A stretch of 64,000 nt of DNA from Ilyonectria destructans (Eukaryota; Ascomycota; Sordariomycetes; Hypocreales; Nectriaceae). Location: the NCBI GenBank assembly GCA_020740775.1, contig JAHEWK010000046.1:62001-126000 (forward strand), read 5' to 3'. Under the pieces are notes generated by a model. The model saw nothing but the letters and a program-made list of their open reading frames with translations, made no database searches and was not told the origin of the DNA. Positions 11,647-22,129 of this stretch are shown piece by piece. Positions within the stretch are counted from its first letter, which is position 1, and the number at the start of each line of letters is the position of its first letter. The position numbers were made by a program, and so were the translations under genes.

Positions 11647-12531
11647 CTATTTGACAGATGTCTTTCTTCTTCGTTGAAAGAAAAGTCTGGGTAGCGATGT
11701 CATGTGCTTTCGCTCTGACATTGTGGGTTGCGTGACTGAGGGAGTTTGTCGTCGGTCAGGTGTCCAGCAACACCCCATGATAGCATGGAGCAGGAAGGCA
11801 ACGTCGGTAAAGATGGCGGCGATCCACATGAAGGCAAACATCTTAACACCGATGTTGGCCTTGATGTTGAGCTGGTCCTGTGCCGTCAGAGCGACTTTGG
11901 CGGCAATGCTAATGACGGTCGCGATGACAGCGGCGAGAGAGATAAGAATGGCGGCGATAGCGCCGATGATAGAAAGTACCAGACCCCTCCAGCGGTTGCG
12001 TACGGCAAGGCAGCTGAGGAGCATGAGGACAAAGTTGACGATGACGCCGGCCATAAAGGAAGTGTACATGATTTTAGAGCCAATCTCGAGGAGTTTCAAG
12101 ACGGTGACGACCTGCGACGGGAGCGCAATCCGGCCACCCGCAAGCAGTTCGCTAACTAAGATCTCAACGGGGTTGAACCAGTACAAGGCCTTTGGCTTGG
12201 AGCAATGGGTGACTCCCCTGACGTTGCCATATTAGCAGGATTCTCAGCGTAGTGGAAGTTTAATGTACTCATCGAGATAACCCTCGCAAAAGTTCCATAG
12301 TCCAAACTGATAGAAATCATGTAGACCGAGACTTCGAACGACCGAGTTAAGAAGATCTGAGTTCTTGACAGAGATGTGGATGAGCTGAGAAACGTCGAGT
12401 TGGAGGAAGTAGATGCCGTTGAGAACGGAGTTGACATAGGTGTTGCCGATTATGACGACGATTAGGAATGGAATCGTCATAAAGTAGAAGATGGCAGGTG
12501 CGATAGCCACGTTTCGCCTGTATTTATCCAT
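11647..12531 (-). CDS. SUR7/PalI-family four-helix plasma-membrane protein, two exons
   Basis: Exon 1 is 12531-12269, intron 12268-12218 (51 bp, GTACAT...CAG), exon 2 12217-11647; spliced they give 277 residues. Splicing restores the family's extracellular signature W79-N-F-C82 followed by a second cysteine at position 93 (GVTHC), which the unspliced frame loses. Four hydrophobic segments are seen at about 9-31, 139-160, 167-190 and 213-236, with the long extracellular loop between the first two, the SUR7/PalI topology. The C-terminal tail is short and very basic (FFQRRRKTSVK). Known relatives: Sur7 organises eisosome/MCC membrane domains and cell-wall integrity, PalI/Rim9 takes part in ambient-pH sensing; which applies here cannot be told from sequence alone. 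It is transcribed away from the PLC-like gene across a 1.06-kb intergenic region. No disabling mutation is seen. Confidence 0.85.
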
Positions 12532-13586
12532 GATTGATGAAGCTGATGATGATTATATGTAGTTACGATAGCCAGCCGAGATCCGAGATTCACTGCTGTC
12601 GCTGAACGGCCCGCTTATTTTCGTATTGCGATGGTTCGTGGCTCGAAGATCCAGAAATACGACGAAATGTAAACGAAAAGGGCGGACTGGGAATTGAGAA
12701 GAGTCTCGTTATCGTCGCTATCCACAAAAAGATATTTGGCGTTTCGCGAATGTTCTCCCAAAGTGTGCCTGTCAGAGAAAGCGTCCATCAGATCAAACCA
12801 AGAGCTAGAGCTACCCATACATACCATGAAGAAGAGGCTGGAGCTGTCGACCTGGCGCAAAATCCAGGGATTTCACCTTCACCACCAAAAAAGCAAGCCA
12901 CATGACGCTACATGGTCATGGGCCCATTCTGGGTCCAACTTGGCAGGGTCACATGCCACTAACATTTACTAGATAGCAGCCCTATAAGCACGTGGGAGAC
13001 TGGAGCTTAGCCTATTTCCCCACAAGACCTGAGCATCAGTGGAACTGCGTTGGGCGGTTCTCGACTTCAAGGAGGAAACTTGGCTTAATTTTGTTGATGG
13101 CGCTATTCGGGCCTCTTTGATGGGCCTGGCAGGCCAGCATTCTAACCTCTATCGCTCGAGACCCGTCACCGCAGCTGCGGCCAACGTGTTGACGCTTTGC
13201 GGCGACAGAAGGATATACTGTACGGGGCACGTACTGTCCTCTGGACACATGACAGCTGACAGTCTTGAAACTCAAAATGGTCACAGGTCCCTGACAGACG
13301 ACCCCTAGTAGGTCAGATGTCGATGAGCACATCTTTAGATTAATAGGGCCTGGGATCTTTGTGAGACAAATCAACTGCTGATTGAAGGACTTCAGGGCCA
13401 CAACTACCCTATTGTCATAGGTCTGCAGAGCATGATACGCTTCAAACCACCACCAAGACGATATCTTTTTAACAGCCAAGTTACACTATAACAAATACCA
13501 TTTTTTTTCCCTTCTCAAGGACCTGGGAAAGGATCGCAGCATCGTCTGAGCATCGCTTTAGAGCCTCCGTTGGCCAATTACCCGCC
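12532..13586. other. Divergent intergenic region between SUR7-family and PLC-like genes
   Basis: It must hold the promoters of both flanking genes. A long minus-strand frame (13,036-13,479) shows no family resemblance and I treat it as chance. A short T-rich tract (13,500-13,510) lies about 80 bases upstream of the PLC-like ATG. No certain TATA box. Confidence 0.45.
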
Positions 13587-14921
13587 ATGGAGCTCCCTCT
13601 CGCAGCTCTCGCCGCCCTGGCCCTCGTCTTTAGCCAGGTAGCAGCGCAATCCGTTGACCTCTCAGCAACTTCAGATGTCACCTTTCTCGAAGGCACAGGA
13701 GCAGCTCAAATCACAGCGCAAACTGGTCCTCCAACAGGCCCCTACTCTTCTTATGCCTCGAAAATCACACTGCTAAGGTCTAGTGATACTGATCCGGAGT
13801 GGCTCACCAGCACCCTGACTAGTCTCTACCCTACGGTTGCTACAGGAACTATCACTACTGTAACCCACTTGACTGAGACTGAGACAGGAACGGTGGCGGA
13901 AAATGGAGGAGAGACAAGTACGGCTCCGGCAAACCCAACCAAGGCCCAACCCTGCAACGAGTATATCGAGCTTTGCAAGCGCAAGTATAGCAATATCACC
14001 ATGGTCGGCGCGCACAACTCACCCTTCGCGAGACCTGGAAACGCCGGCTCTAACCAAGAACTTCCCGTCCGGACGCAGCTCGACGACGGCATCCGCTTCA
14101 TCCAGGCGCAGATTCGATGGCCAACTAACGGATTGGTGCCGCACTTCTGCCATACGTCGTGCGATTTGCTCGACGCCGGCCCTATTACTGAGTGGCTCAC
14201 CGAGGTGCGAAAATGGGTAGACGAGCATCCCTACGACGTCGTCACCATTCTCCTCGGCAATGGCAACCGTTCTCACGCCGACCTCTATGTTCCATACATT
14301 CAGCAGACGGGTATCCTTAAATATGCTTACCACGCTCCCTACCTCCCTATGACCCTAGACGATTGGCCCACTCTGGGGGAGATGATCACTATAGGCAAGC
14401 GAGTCGTTATGTTTCTCGACTACATTTCTGATCAGAAGAAGTACCCCTGGCTTCTGGACGAGTTCAGCCAGATGTGGGAGACGCCCTTCGACCCCCTGGA
14501 CCGCGATTTCCCCTGCACAGTCCAGCGTCCCCCAAATCTGACAGAGACATCCGCCGAGAACCGTCTATACCTCCACAACCACAACCTCAACGTCGAGTTC
14601 GATATCTTCGGCACCAAGATTCACGTCCCGGCCGTGGCGCTGCTCAACGAGACCAACGCTGTCAGCGGCTATGGCAGCCTTGGTCTCGCGGCGAATAACT
14701 GCCGGTCAGAATGGGGCCGGCCGCCCAACATCCTCAACGTGGACTATTACAACTACGGCAGCTTCTGTGGGTCGGTATTCGAGGTGGCTGCACAGATAAA
14801 TAATGTCACGTATGATCGGAACAGCTCCTGCAGCCCTACGAGCCCGGCGCCGAGGCTGGCCCAGGCTTCTTTGTGGGTTACTTTGTTGGTGGCTCTCTGG
14901 TCGGCTTACCTAATAATATAG
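13587..14921 (+). CDS. Secreted, probably GPI-anchored PLC-like phosphodiesterase
   Basis: A single uninterrupted exon encodes 444 residues. The N-terminus (MELPLAALAALALVFSQVAA) is a typical signal peptide. Residues about 22-125 are Ser/Thr-rich and probably O-glycosylated. The PI-PLC-X/PLC-like TIM-barrel follows: first catalytic His in MVGAHNSPF (H143), then QLDDGIRFIQAQIRW, second histidine site PHFCHTSC (H186/H189), and VVTILLGNGN. Several N-x-S/T sites fit secretion. The last 16 residues (LWVTLLVALWSAYLII) are hydrophobic after a Ser/Pro/Ala spacer, as expected for a GPI-attachment signal. Family members are fungal cell-surface proteins; the bacterial PI-PLC relatives cleave phosphatidylinositol, but fungal substrates are not settled. 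The calcium-binding residues of eukaryotic PLC were not seen, which fits the bacterial-like metal-independent group. Divergent from the SUR7-family gene. Confidence 0.9.
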   Translation: MELPLAALAALALVFSQVAAQSVDLSATSDVTFLEGTGAAQITAQTGPPTGPYSSYASKITLLRSSDTDPEWLTSTLTSLYPTVATGTITTVTHLTETETGTVAENGGETSTAPANPTKAQPCNEYIELCKRKYSNITMVGAHNSPFARPGNAGSNQELPVRTQLDDGIRFIQAQIRWPTNGLVPHFCHTSCDLLDAGPITEWLTEVRKWVDEHPYDVVTILLGNGNRSHADLYVPYIQQTGILKYAYHAPYLPMTLDDWPTLGEMITIGKRVVMFLDYISDQKKYPWLLDEFSQMWETPFDPLDRDFPCTVQRPPNLTETSAENRLYLHNHNLNVEFDIFGTKIHVPAVALLNETNAVSGYGSLGLAANNCRSEWGRPPNILNVDYYNYGSFCGSVFEVAAQINNVTYDRNSSCSPTSPAPRLAQASLWVTLLVALWSAYLII

Positions 14922-16401
14922 AGAGGAACAGGCATTTGGTGATTGGTTTGGTAATCGGAAGTAATGTATTTTATAGGTTTTAATGTGTGGTTACAGCGAA
15001 TGGTAGATTTGGCATATGCCGTATAAGGCTCGCTCTACATCATGGCACTGAGGTTCCAGTTCTATTTCAGATGCATTTGAATTAACTCGCTTTCATGGCC
15101 TTCTTAACCTTGCTTACGTGCTTGCGTGGATTTATCAACCAGGCACTGAGCCCATAGTGTAAACCACAATGGCTGGCTACCATGTGGGGTGTGAGTTTAA
15201 GCATCTGTATTGTGTAATCGTAGCTGTAGGGTATTAAAATACATCTGCCGGTCATCAATGACCCCGCATATTGCCTCTTTCCCTGGATGTCTGCATTATT
15301 CTCTGTCATCAGTATCGCCCAGCATGAACCGGTTATCCGTTAACACATGGGCTACCTCGCCAATTTATATAGCAGATCTGGGCATATTCTGGCAGAATGA
15401 CCAACAAGTGATACCTCAGCATGTAGTACCCCCAATTCTTATAGTGTTGGACCTTGCAGAATTCGCTTCTGATGGATTACCTACAGCTACCTAAATAAGT
15501 CACATAGGCCAAGCTCCTGTACTATTATCAGAGGGTAATGGGCTCTAGTGGTCACGCACCCGGAGGAGGGACTAGAGGCTCAACAGTATGAAAAAAAAAC
15601 CAACAATAGATCAACAGCGGCTGTACTATTATAACTATATCTCCTTGCCGTGCTTCCTATCTTCGCTCACAATCAATCTCCCTCCCACGACGGCAAGGTG
15701 ATCTTGCCTCTCTTAAAACAACTGCGAACAGCGTGTTTCAGGAATTGGCAGAGATTACTAAAGTTAGGACGTTGCGTAGTCTATACTTGACTTCCTTGTT
15801 GCAACCTTGACCTAGATCGAAACGTAGGAACATCCCGCTTGGAAGTAAACTTGCAAAGACTAGCCCTTGTTTATATTCTCCGAGACAAGGGTTTTTTATG
15901 GAGAAACTCTGGGCCCCGTTCGATGATTTCTGCATTCAAATTCTATGTTGCGTACGATCGACACAGAGACTCTGTCCCAGGCCCTCGGTGCTCCCCAGGT
16001 CTCCATTCAACCAAAACTCACTTAGAGTCACGGTCCCCTGGTTTTACCCGGTGATTAAACCTTACTTTCTCGCCGTTTAAACCATCATGGCTCCAAGTAG
16101 AGATAGACTCTCCACACCACAAAATAGATAAGTGATCTAATTCCTATTTGGGATACTCGTTGTAACATCAAAGGCGCTTAGACTGCCGCTATTGTCAACC
16201 AAAGTCAGCCGGGTTGGTTGTTAGACTAACATCCCTGATGATCGCCTGCGCATAATTGGGCGCTTACTTCAATACCTGCCGATCTATTAGCTGTCTTATA
16301 CCTATTCCCATATATAAGGAGTTCACTGAACCTCCCTCGGAGGTTCATTTCAGTCTTCAATCACTCATTTATCAAAACTTGATCGATTACAAAGACGCGC
16401 C
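14922..16401. other. Stretch without a recognisable gene
   Basis: 3' flank of the PLC-like gene followed by AT-leaning sequence with only short frames. It includes the 5' flank of the GH6 relic, with a TATA-like site at 16,311. Confidence 0.45.
16311..16317 (+). promoter_or_regulatory. TATA-like box of the GH6 relic
   Basis: TATATAA lies 85 bases upstream of the ATG at 16,402 and is followed by a pyrimidine/adenine-rich leader (CTTCAATCACTC, then ATCAAAACTTG) typical of strongly expressed fungal secreted-enzyme genes. The gene it served is now dead. Confidence 0.45.
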
Positions 16402-17222
16402 ATGATTTGTCCTCGTAAATTGTTAGTTGCTCTTGCAACTGCGTACATCTCGCTTCCCTTTACACCTGCAAATGCAGCAACCATCCCGGAAAATCCAAGC
16501 GATCTTACCAACGGTCTCGTATCAACTCATAGAGGGCCGGCTGGCTCGGCTGGCCGCGAACCAGGACCCCGCCGCCAAGATGTACACCGGCATGTACACA
16601 GATGCCAGCAAGCCGTCTGCCCTCCGCGGCCTCGTTATGAACGTTGCAAACTACGACGCCTAGAGTCTCAGCAGCGCGCCTAGCTACGCTTCTGGAAGTT
16701 CTATTTATGATAGGCAGTCCTATATCAACGCTATTAGCCCCCTCCTGAAGTCATATAGCTGGACCGGCGCGCAGTTCCTCACTGACCTGGGCTATTTTGG
16801 AAAGCAGCTCATAGGAAAGTCTGCGTGGGGTGACTAGTGCAATCCCCAGGGCACTGGCTTCAGTACGCGCCTGACTGCCGATACTGACAACAACCTGCTT
16901 GATGCGTTTATCTGGGTGAAGCCTGGTGGCGAGTCTGACTTATTTACTGCGGCCTGCTCTAGGCAAGTTGCTTCTACAATGTCAAAAAAACACAATTGGC
17001 GAGTCTGACGGTACCTCTAACACGACCGCTACCGCTATGACTACCACTGCGGATATTCCGATGCTCTACAGTAAGTTGACTCCAACCCTCAGAGCGGCTG
17101 TTTCAAAATAGAATTGGAACATTCACTAATAACTACTACTCAGGGCCGCCCCCGAAGCCGGCATCTGGTACCAGGCGTACTTTAAGCAGCTCCTGACCAA
17201 CGTCAACCTGTCTTTCTCGTAA
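16402..17222 (+). pseudogene. Relic of a GH6 exocellulase (cellobiohydrolase II type)
   Basis: ATG 16402 starts a clear signal peptide (MICPRKLLVALATAYISLPF, processed near ANA). After about 40 codons the frame shifts and continues directly in the C-terminal half of a GH6 enzyme: AANQDPAAKMYTGMYTDA, ALRGLVMNVANYDA, then GFSTRLTADTDNNLLDAFIW and VKPGGESDGTS, and, after a 73-bp intron (17,071-17,143, GTAAGT...CAG), PEAGIWYQAYFKQLLTN to TAA. Two conserved tryptophans are stops (TAG at 16,661 and 16,835, in NYDA*SLS and WGD*CNP), both readable as TGG to TAG, a RIP-type change. The N-terminal catalytic half is deleted. The 13-mer TGGCGAGTCTGAC occurs at 16,927 and 16,997, flanking 57 extra bases within the conserved VKPGGESDG site. 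Known family role: release of cellobiose from cellulose chain ends, secreted. Confidence 0.85.
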
Positions 17223-17739
17223 AGAGCTATGAGCCTATGAAGCGCAAATAACAATCTACCTTTATTCATGTACATATTTGAGTTTGAGAAAGTCGTATTA
17301 TTATTATTAGACTCATAAACTATCCTACCCCTGGCAGATTGTTTATGGCTAGCTATTGATTCTATTTGAGCCGTCTATAAATCCCATTGCGTTGCCTGTC
17401 TTGGTGTCAATGGGGATTAGGATAACTAAAATTCGAGATGTAACCTCGTTACAAATGAATGGAGAGGTAGAGACACCAACCCAGGAGAAGTCTCAAGCTG
17501 AACTACTCGGAGAATTATGCTTTATCCTCCCGCACGAGAAACAGACGGACTATTGGGTTCTGGGAAACGCCGTCGTCGAGTAAATGTACTAACACTAGAA
17601 TTATAGCCTCCTATAACTAACAAGCGCCAGGCCCGGGCGGTAACTCTCATCTTCTGGCTGCTTCCCTACCCTCCATCGAATTGTCGCCGACTCATTCTCT
17701 CAATCGCATATTTTGCCCCTAATCCGAACCTCTAGCTGA
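17223..17739. other. Stretch without a recognisable gene
   Basis: 3' flank of the GH6 relic, AT-leaning. An open frame at 17,356-17,583 (75 codons, no family resemblance, no ATG at its start) is the only notable item. Confidence 0.4.
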
Positions 17740-18177
17740 ATACCTACCCAGTCTTCACTAGAAATCATCCCCAACCCCCCTCCCAAATCGCCCTACATTC
17801 TCGAATCAAACCCATCTACACATAGTCAGCAATCTCGACATACACTCAGAAGGGAAAATAATATACTGATATACAGTACTATCCTGGTAGATAGAATATC
17901 CATCCTAACTGGTGCTAATACCGCACTCTATCTTGCTAGTGCCTCCCTAGGTATCCGCCGAGGCGATACAGTAGATATAGTACCCATTTGGCCCGTACAG
18001 CGGGAAGTTATTTATACCAAACATCTTGCAGTTAGCTACTATATCGCACCACGCGGCGCAGAAGGCGACGCAGTCGGCATGGGTGGCTCCAGCGGGTATA
18101 TTCAAGCCAGTTTAGTCGATCTAAGTGCTATAAGAATATTAGTTTGCTCTATCTTCTTAGGGTTAACTACAGGCTAG
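17740..18177 (+). other. Unidentified open frame at the edge of the RIP block, no start codon seen
   Basis: After a TGA at 17,737 the frame stays open for 145 codons to TAG at 18,175, in DNA whose composition is turning AT-rich. The peptide has a natural composition in its second half (for example TGANTALYLASASLGIRRGD and YIAPRGAEGDAVGMGGSSG). No ATG opens it, so it is either an internal exon or a remnant. I do not recognise the family. It ends just where RIP-type sequence begins. Confidence 0.3.
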
Positions 18178-18839
18178 GCCAGTAAGAAGAGGTATAGGCA
18201 TGCTTACTCTGGAGTATAGGTATATCCATCCACCGGGCTATAGACAAGTAAATAATTAAAGTTAACAATTACAGTTATTATAGTAGCGGGGACTATTTAG
18301 CTAGCTATTAATATAGTAATAGTAGTAGTAGTAGCTATAATATTAGTAGTAGAATATACTGTAATAGATATACTTATTACTATATTAGTCAGTAGAGTAG
18401 TTATTATATCTATAGATACTGTTAAGATATATTTAATAGAGGTGGTATTAATTTATAATAGTTCTTTAGTAGTTATATACCTAACTGAAGTTATAGTTAT
18501 CTAAGAGAGAGAGAAATATTAGTATTATACTTAAGATGTAGTTAAAAGATATAATAGCTGGCTGATTAAGCACTTACAGTATCAGTAGTAATAAGCTCTA
18601 TAGAAATATTATTAACTGTCTTTACTCTACTAACAGACTGAGTCTTAATAGTTATAACTGTAGTATATAATATTGCAGTATATATTAGCGCTGATATAAC
18701 TGTCTTATATATAGGGTGCAGCTTTAGGCACTATAATTATATAAAAATATTAGTTAGCCTTAGCTTCTCTTTACTGTAATTAAGAGGCTAATAAGAAACC
18801 AGATAAAAACTTACTGAATAAGCTATTTAAATCTTATAG

Positions 18840-21470
18840 AGCTAGAGGGCCTTTAGCTTCTTGAGACAAAGCGACAGCTGGAGCGCGAGGGGCGTAGTAA
18901 GGAGGCTCAGGCCCCTTTTATATTCATCGGGCGAGTCGGGTCGGGTGACATAGTGCTTAAGTCTGGCGAGGACCGCAATAGGATCGCTAAGCGTCACGGG
19001 CTCCTAGCGTTCGAGATGGAGGGCGCAGGTGTCTGGGACGCAGTCCCCTGCATTATTGTTAAAGGTGTCTGCAACTATGCGGATAGCCACAAGAATAAGA
19101 GGTGGCAGAACTTTGCAGCCGCGACGGCGGCATCTACTATAAAGGCGCTTTTGGAAAGGTATACCAGGACAGATAGGCCGCCAAATGTCCGGCCTCCTGA
19201 TCAAGCCTTACCGGCGCATCCCCAGATAGTCCCATTTGGGCGAAATAACGGGCAATATCGAGCCCCTATTCGCGGAGTCTCGCTGCATTCCGTCCCGCAC
19301 CCCAACCACCAACTGAGGAGGAAGACACCAAATAGAACCGTCGACGATAGTTATAATACTTCTCCGACTCTACTTGCTCCCAGCCTGCTACAGGTAATAT
19401 ATATAAGAGGTCCTCCATCTAGAGAAATAACTGAGGTATTAGATCTTCAGACTAGAGTATACTGTATACACCTGTGCTGTCTGCTATAAGTCTATCTCAA
19501 ATTACCAACTTCTGGAACTACTGGAATAACTCTTATCTAGATAAGTAAGCAGAATATCTATATTACAGTTATAGTTAATAGGTATATTAGGAGGTTCTAA
19601 AAGTAAGGCTAATAGCGGCTGGGTATACTTATAATCTACTAGGGCTGGCGACGATGAGATAAGCTTCAATATAAGATTTAATAACTCTATCGACCTAACT
19701 ATAATATAAGTGCTAGTAGACTAGCTCTACTTTAACAAGATTAATAAGAGGCTTACCGGCCTAAGAGCTGCCTAAGGCAAGACATATCACTGGTTTCTTA
19801 TTAAGCCTGAATATACCTCTTAGTACAGCATGATATAACAGCTAGACTACAGCAGCTTCCTTTAGATTAAAGGCAATCTAGGCATCAGAAAGTTAACTCT
19901 AATAAAACTCCTCTTTAAAGAGGCTAAGTACAATTTCTTATAAATTATACTATTATTTTTCTTCCTTATATATAGCACAGTTAAGAAGAAGTTAACTATA
20001 GGTTTATATTGTTCCCTTCTCTACTAGCTCTTTAAGAAGGCGTCGGACTTATAAGATAGTTTGGAGTGGATAATAGCTAATAGTATAGGGGTTATCTAAC
20101 GGAATAAATAGTATAAGGAAGTATTAAAGTAGATATTAATAAATGCTATTTAGAAGCTTGGGATTTAGCTGTTAATAATATTTATTAATACGCTGGATAA
20201 GTATAATAAAAGCGAGGCTGTAAGTATAATTTACTTCTTTAAGAAGCTATATAATTATATAAGAGAAATATAAATTTAGTTGCAGATTTACTTTTTTAGT
20301 TGGTACTATCTAACTATTATTGTCCAGATGGATATTAAGGTTACTCTAGAAGAGGAGGCTGGATATATAGAAGATATTAAATACTATATTAAGTTAAGAT
20401 TCAGGCTGGATAAATTAAAGCAAGCTGAATTACTTTAATTTGAAATTCTTAATAAGTCTTCTGGTATTTTCCTCTGGGTTATCTTAATACTTAATATTCT
20501 TAACTCTAAATACCCTAATAGCTCTATTTCTATTAAGGAGACTCTATAACTGCCTTAAAGTAATACTGTAGAAACTGACTGACTTATTTAAGATAATTCT
20601 TATATAAGATGGAGAGAACCTTAAATAGCTGCAGATTTATCTTAAATAGATTATCTTTGCAATTTATCCCCTTAAGCTATAAGAGCTCTATTTTACTATC
20701 CAGCTGGATCTTAATAAAGAGTGCTTAAGTTATTAGGACTATAAAGATATAGAATTAGACTAAATAAAGACTTTTATAAGAAGTTCTTCTAAGAGTTTAG
20801 CTGAAGTTACTTAGAATAAGGCTTCTAAAGTTCAGTTTATCTATAAGTCTATTTAGGACTTCTTACTGGGTAAATATAGAGCTTAATAGTCTGGAGCTTC
20901 CGGTGAGTTTACAGGCTATACTCACGAAATTTTAAGAGATTACTGCTTAACTCAGCTAAATACTTCAATTAGCTAAGATGTTAATATACTGAACCCTCTA
21001 CTGCAGGCCTCTAAAGCAGTATAGTTACAGAAGACTATTTACTTAAAGTTTCTATTTCTTAAATATTCAGTTCTTAATATCCTTAGTTATACTAATAGTG
21101 CTAAGTAGCATTCTACACCCTGTAATATACATACTAAATAAAATAATTAGGTTAGTAGAAATTCCTCTTTTAAGTTTTACAGTTATTAAGCTAGCTTTTT
21201 AGAGCCTTAGTGTATTTATAGCAGGTAAATTAGATTTTAGCAGTTATATACTAATATCTTTTAATTTAAGTAGTTACTTACTAGCCTAATTAGGATTTTG
21301 CAGTTAATTTAGAAGAAGGGTTATTTCCTGGAAAATAAATATACTTTATCTATTTTATATTCTATCTGTTATTATACCTAAAGTAATAAGAAAGTATAGG
21401 CAGCCTTAGAAGTATGATATACTGAAAGAGAAAGTAAAGTAAGATATTATTGCTAAATACACTTAGAGAC
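18840..21470 (+). pseudogene. RIP-killed PNP_UDP-NACHT (fungal NLR/STAND) gene
   Basis: 18,840-19,170 reads as the C-terminal part of a nucleoside-phosphorylase-like (PNP_UDP) domain: FIGRVGSGDIVLKSGEDR, GLLAFEMEGAGVWDAVPC, VKGVCNYADSHKNKRW. This part is GC-normal and stop-free. Downstream the protein is visible only with stops in place of Trp and Gln: KTYHWFLIKPEYTS, FL*IKGNLGIRKLTLIKLLF at 19,866-19,910 (P-loop with the GKS Gly read as Arg), GLYCSLLY*LFKKASDL, Walker-B-like IFINTLDK at 20,180-20,200, then IKTFIRSSSK, FIYKSI*DFLLGKY and TYLKF-type hydrophobic stretches to about 21,120. This is the order of fungal PNP-NACHT receptors implicated in allorecognition and innate-type immunity. The N-terminal PNP half and any C-terminal repeat array are not recognisable. 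The tail (21,105-21,460) has an inverted copy at 45,070-45,432. Confidence 0.85.
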
Positions 21471-22129
21471 AGCTTTAGAAGCTACTGGTACCAGCCTATA
21501 GCAATATCAGATTTTAAATTTACATCCCTTAATAGATAGAAGCTTTACTGCCTTCTCTTATATAAAAAAACTGATTAGATTTAATAAGCTATTTAGATAA
21601 TACTTTAAGTGGAGATAGTTTAGCAAGCTAAATTGAGATACTATTATTAATTAATACTATAGCAGTTAGAAGTGGATTGCCTTTATAATTAATAGAAGGA
21701 GCTATTTTAGTATTACTATATCTATAGAGTCTAGGCAATACAGCAGGATTATATAGAGTAATTAATTTAGGCTCAGGCGATATAAACTATACTGCTACAG
21801 ATAATAATAAATATAAAGCAGCAGATTGTAAGCTGCACTCTATTAATTTATTAAACGCTTTAGAGATAGAATATACTCTCTATTTATTATCTAAGAGAGA
21901 TAGTATTACTATAAGCCTAAATATAGCAGTTGAAATTAACTCAGGCAAGCTATAAAATAATAGAAATATAAGATATTAAAATAGAGGGATTAAAGATAGT
22001 ATAGTATCTGACTTTAAGTCTGAACCTGAAAATATTTAGGAATCTAATTCTAGCTCTAACTTAAATATTTTAGATTCTTAAAGTAAGATTAATATTAATA
22101 ATAATACTACTGGTACTCCCTTAAAATTA
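21471..22129. other. RIP-mutated sequence, content not identified
   Basis: Continuous AT-rich DNA following the NLR relic, perhaps its C-terminal region. I saw no ankyrin, WD40 or TPR periodicity that survives the mutation. Confidence 0.4.

Noticed and set aside
11702..12235. 177-codon plus-strand frame
   Set aside because: Antisense shadow of the SUR7-family gene. The minus strand has the intron, four membrane segments and family cysteines.
13036..13479. 147-codon minus-strand frame upstream of the PLC-like gene
   Set aside because: No recognised family, no signal peptide, unusual composition. Probably a chance frame.
18953..19489. Stand-alone nucleoside phosphorylase gene
   Set aside because: The frame covers only the C-terminal part of a PNP domain and runs into NACHT sequence. 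It is the surviving exon of the NLR relic.
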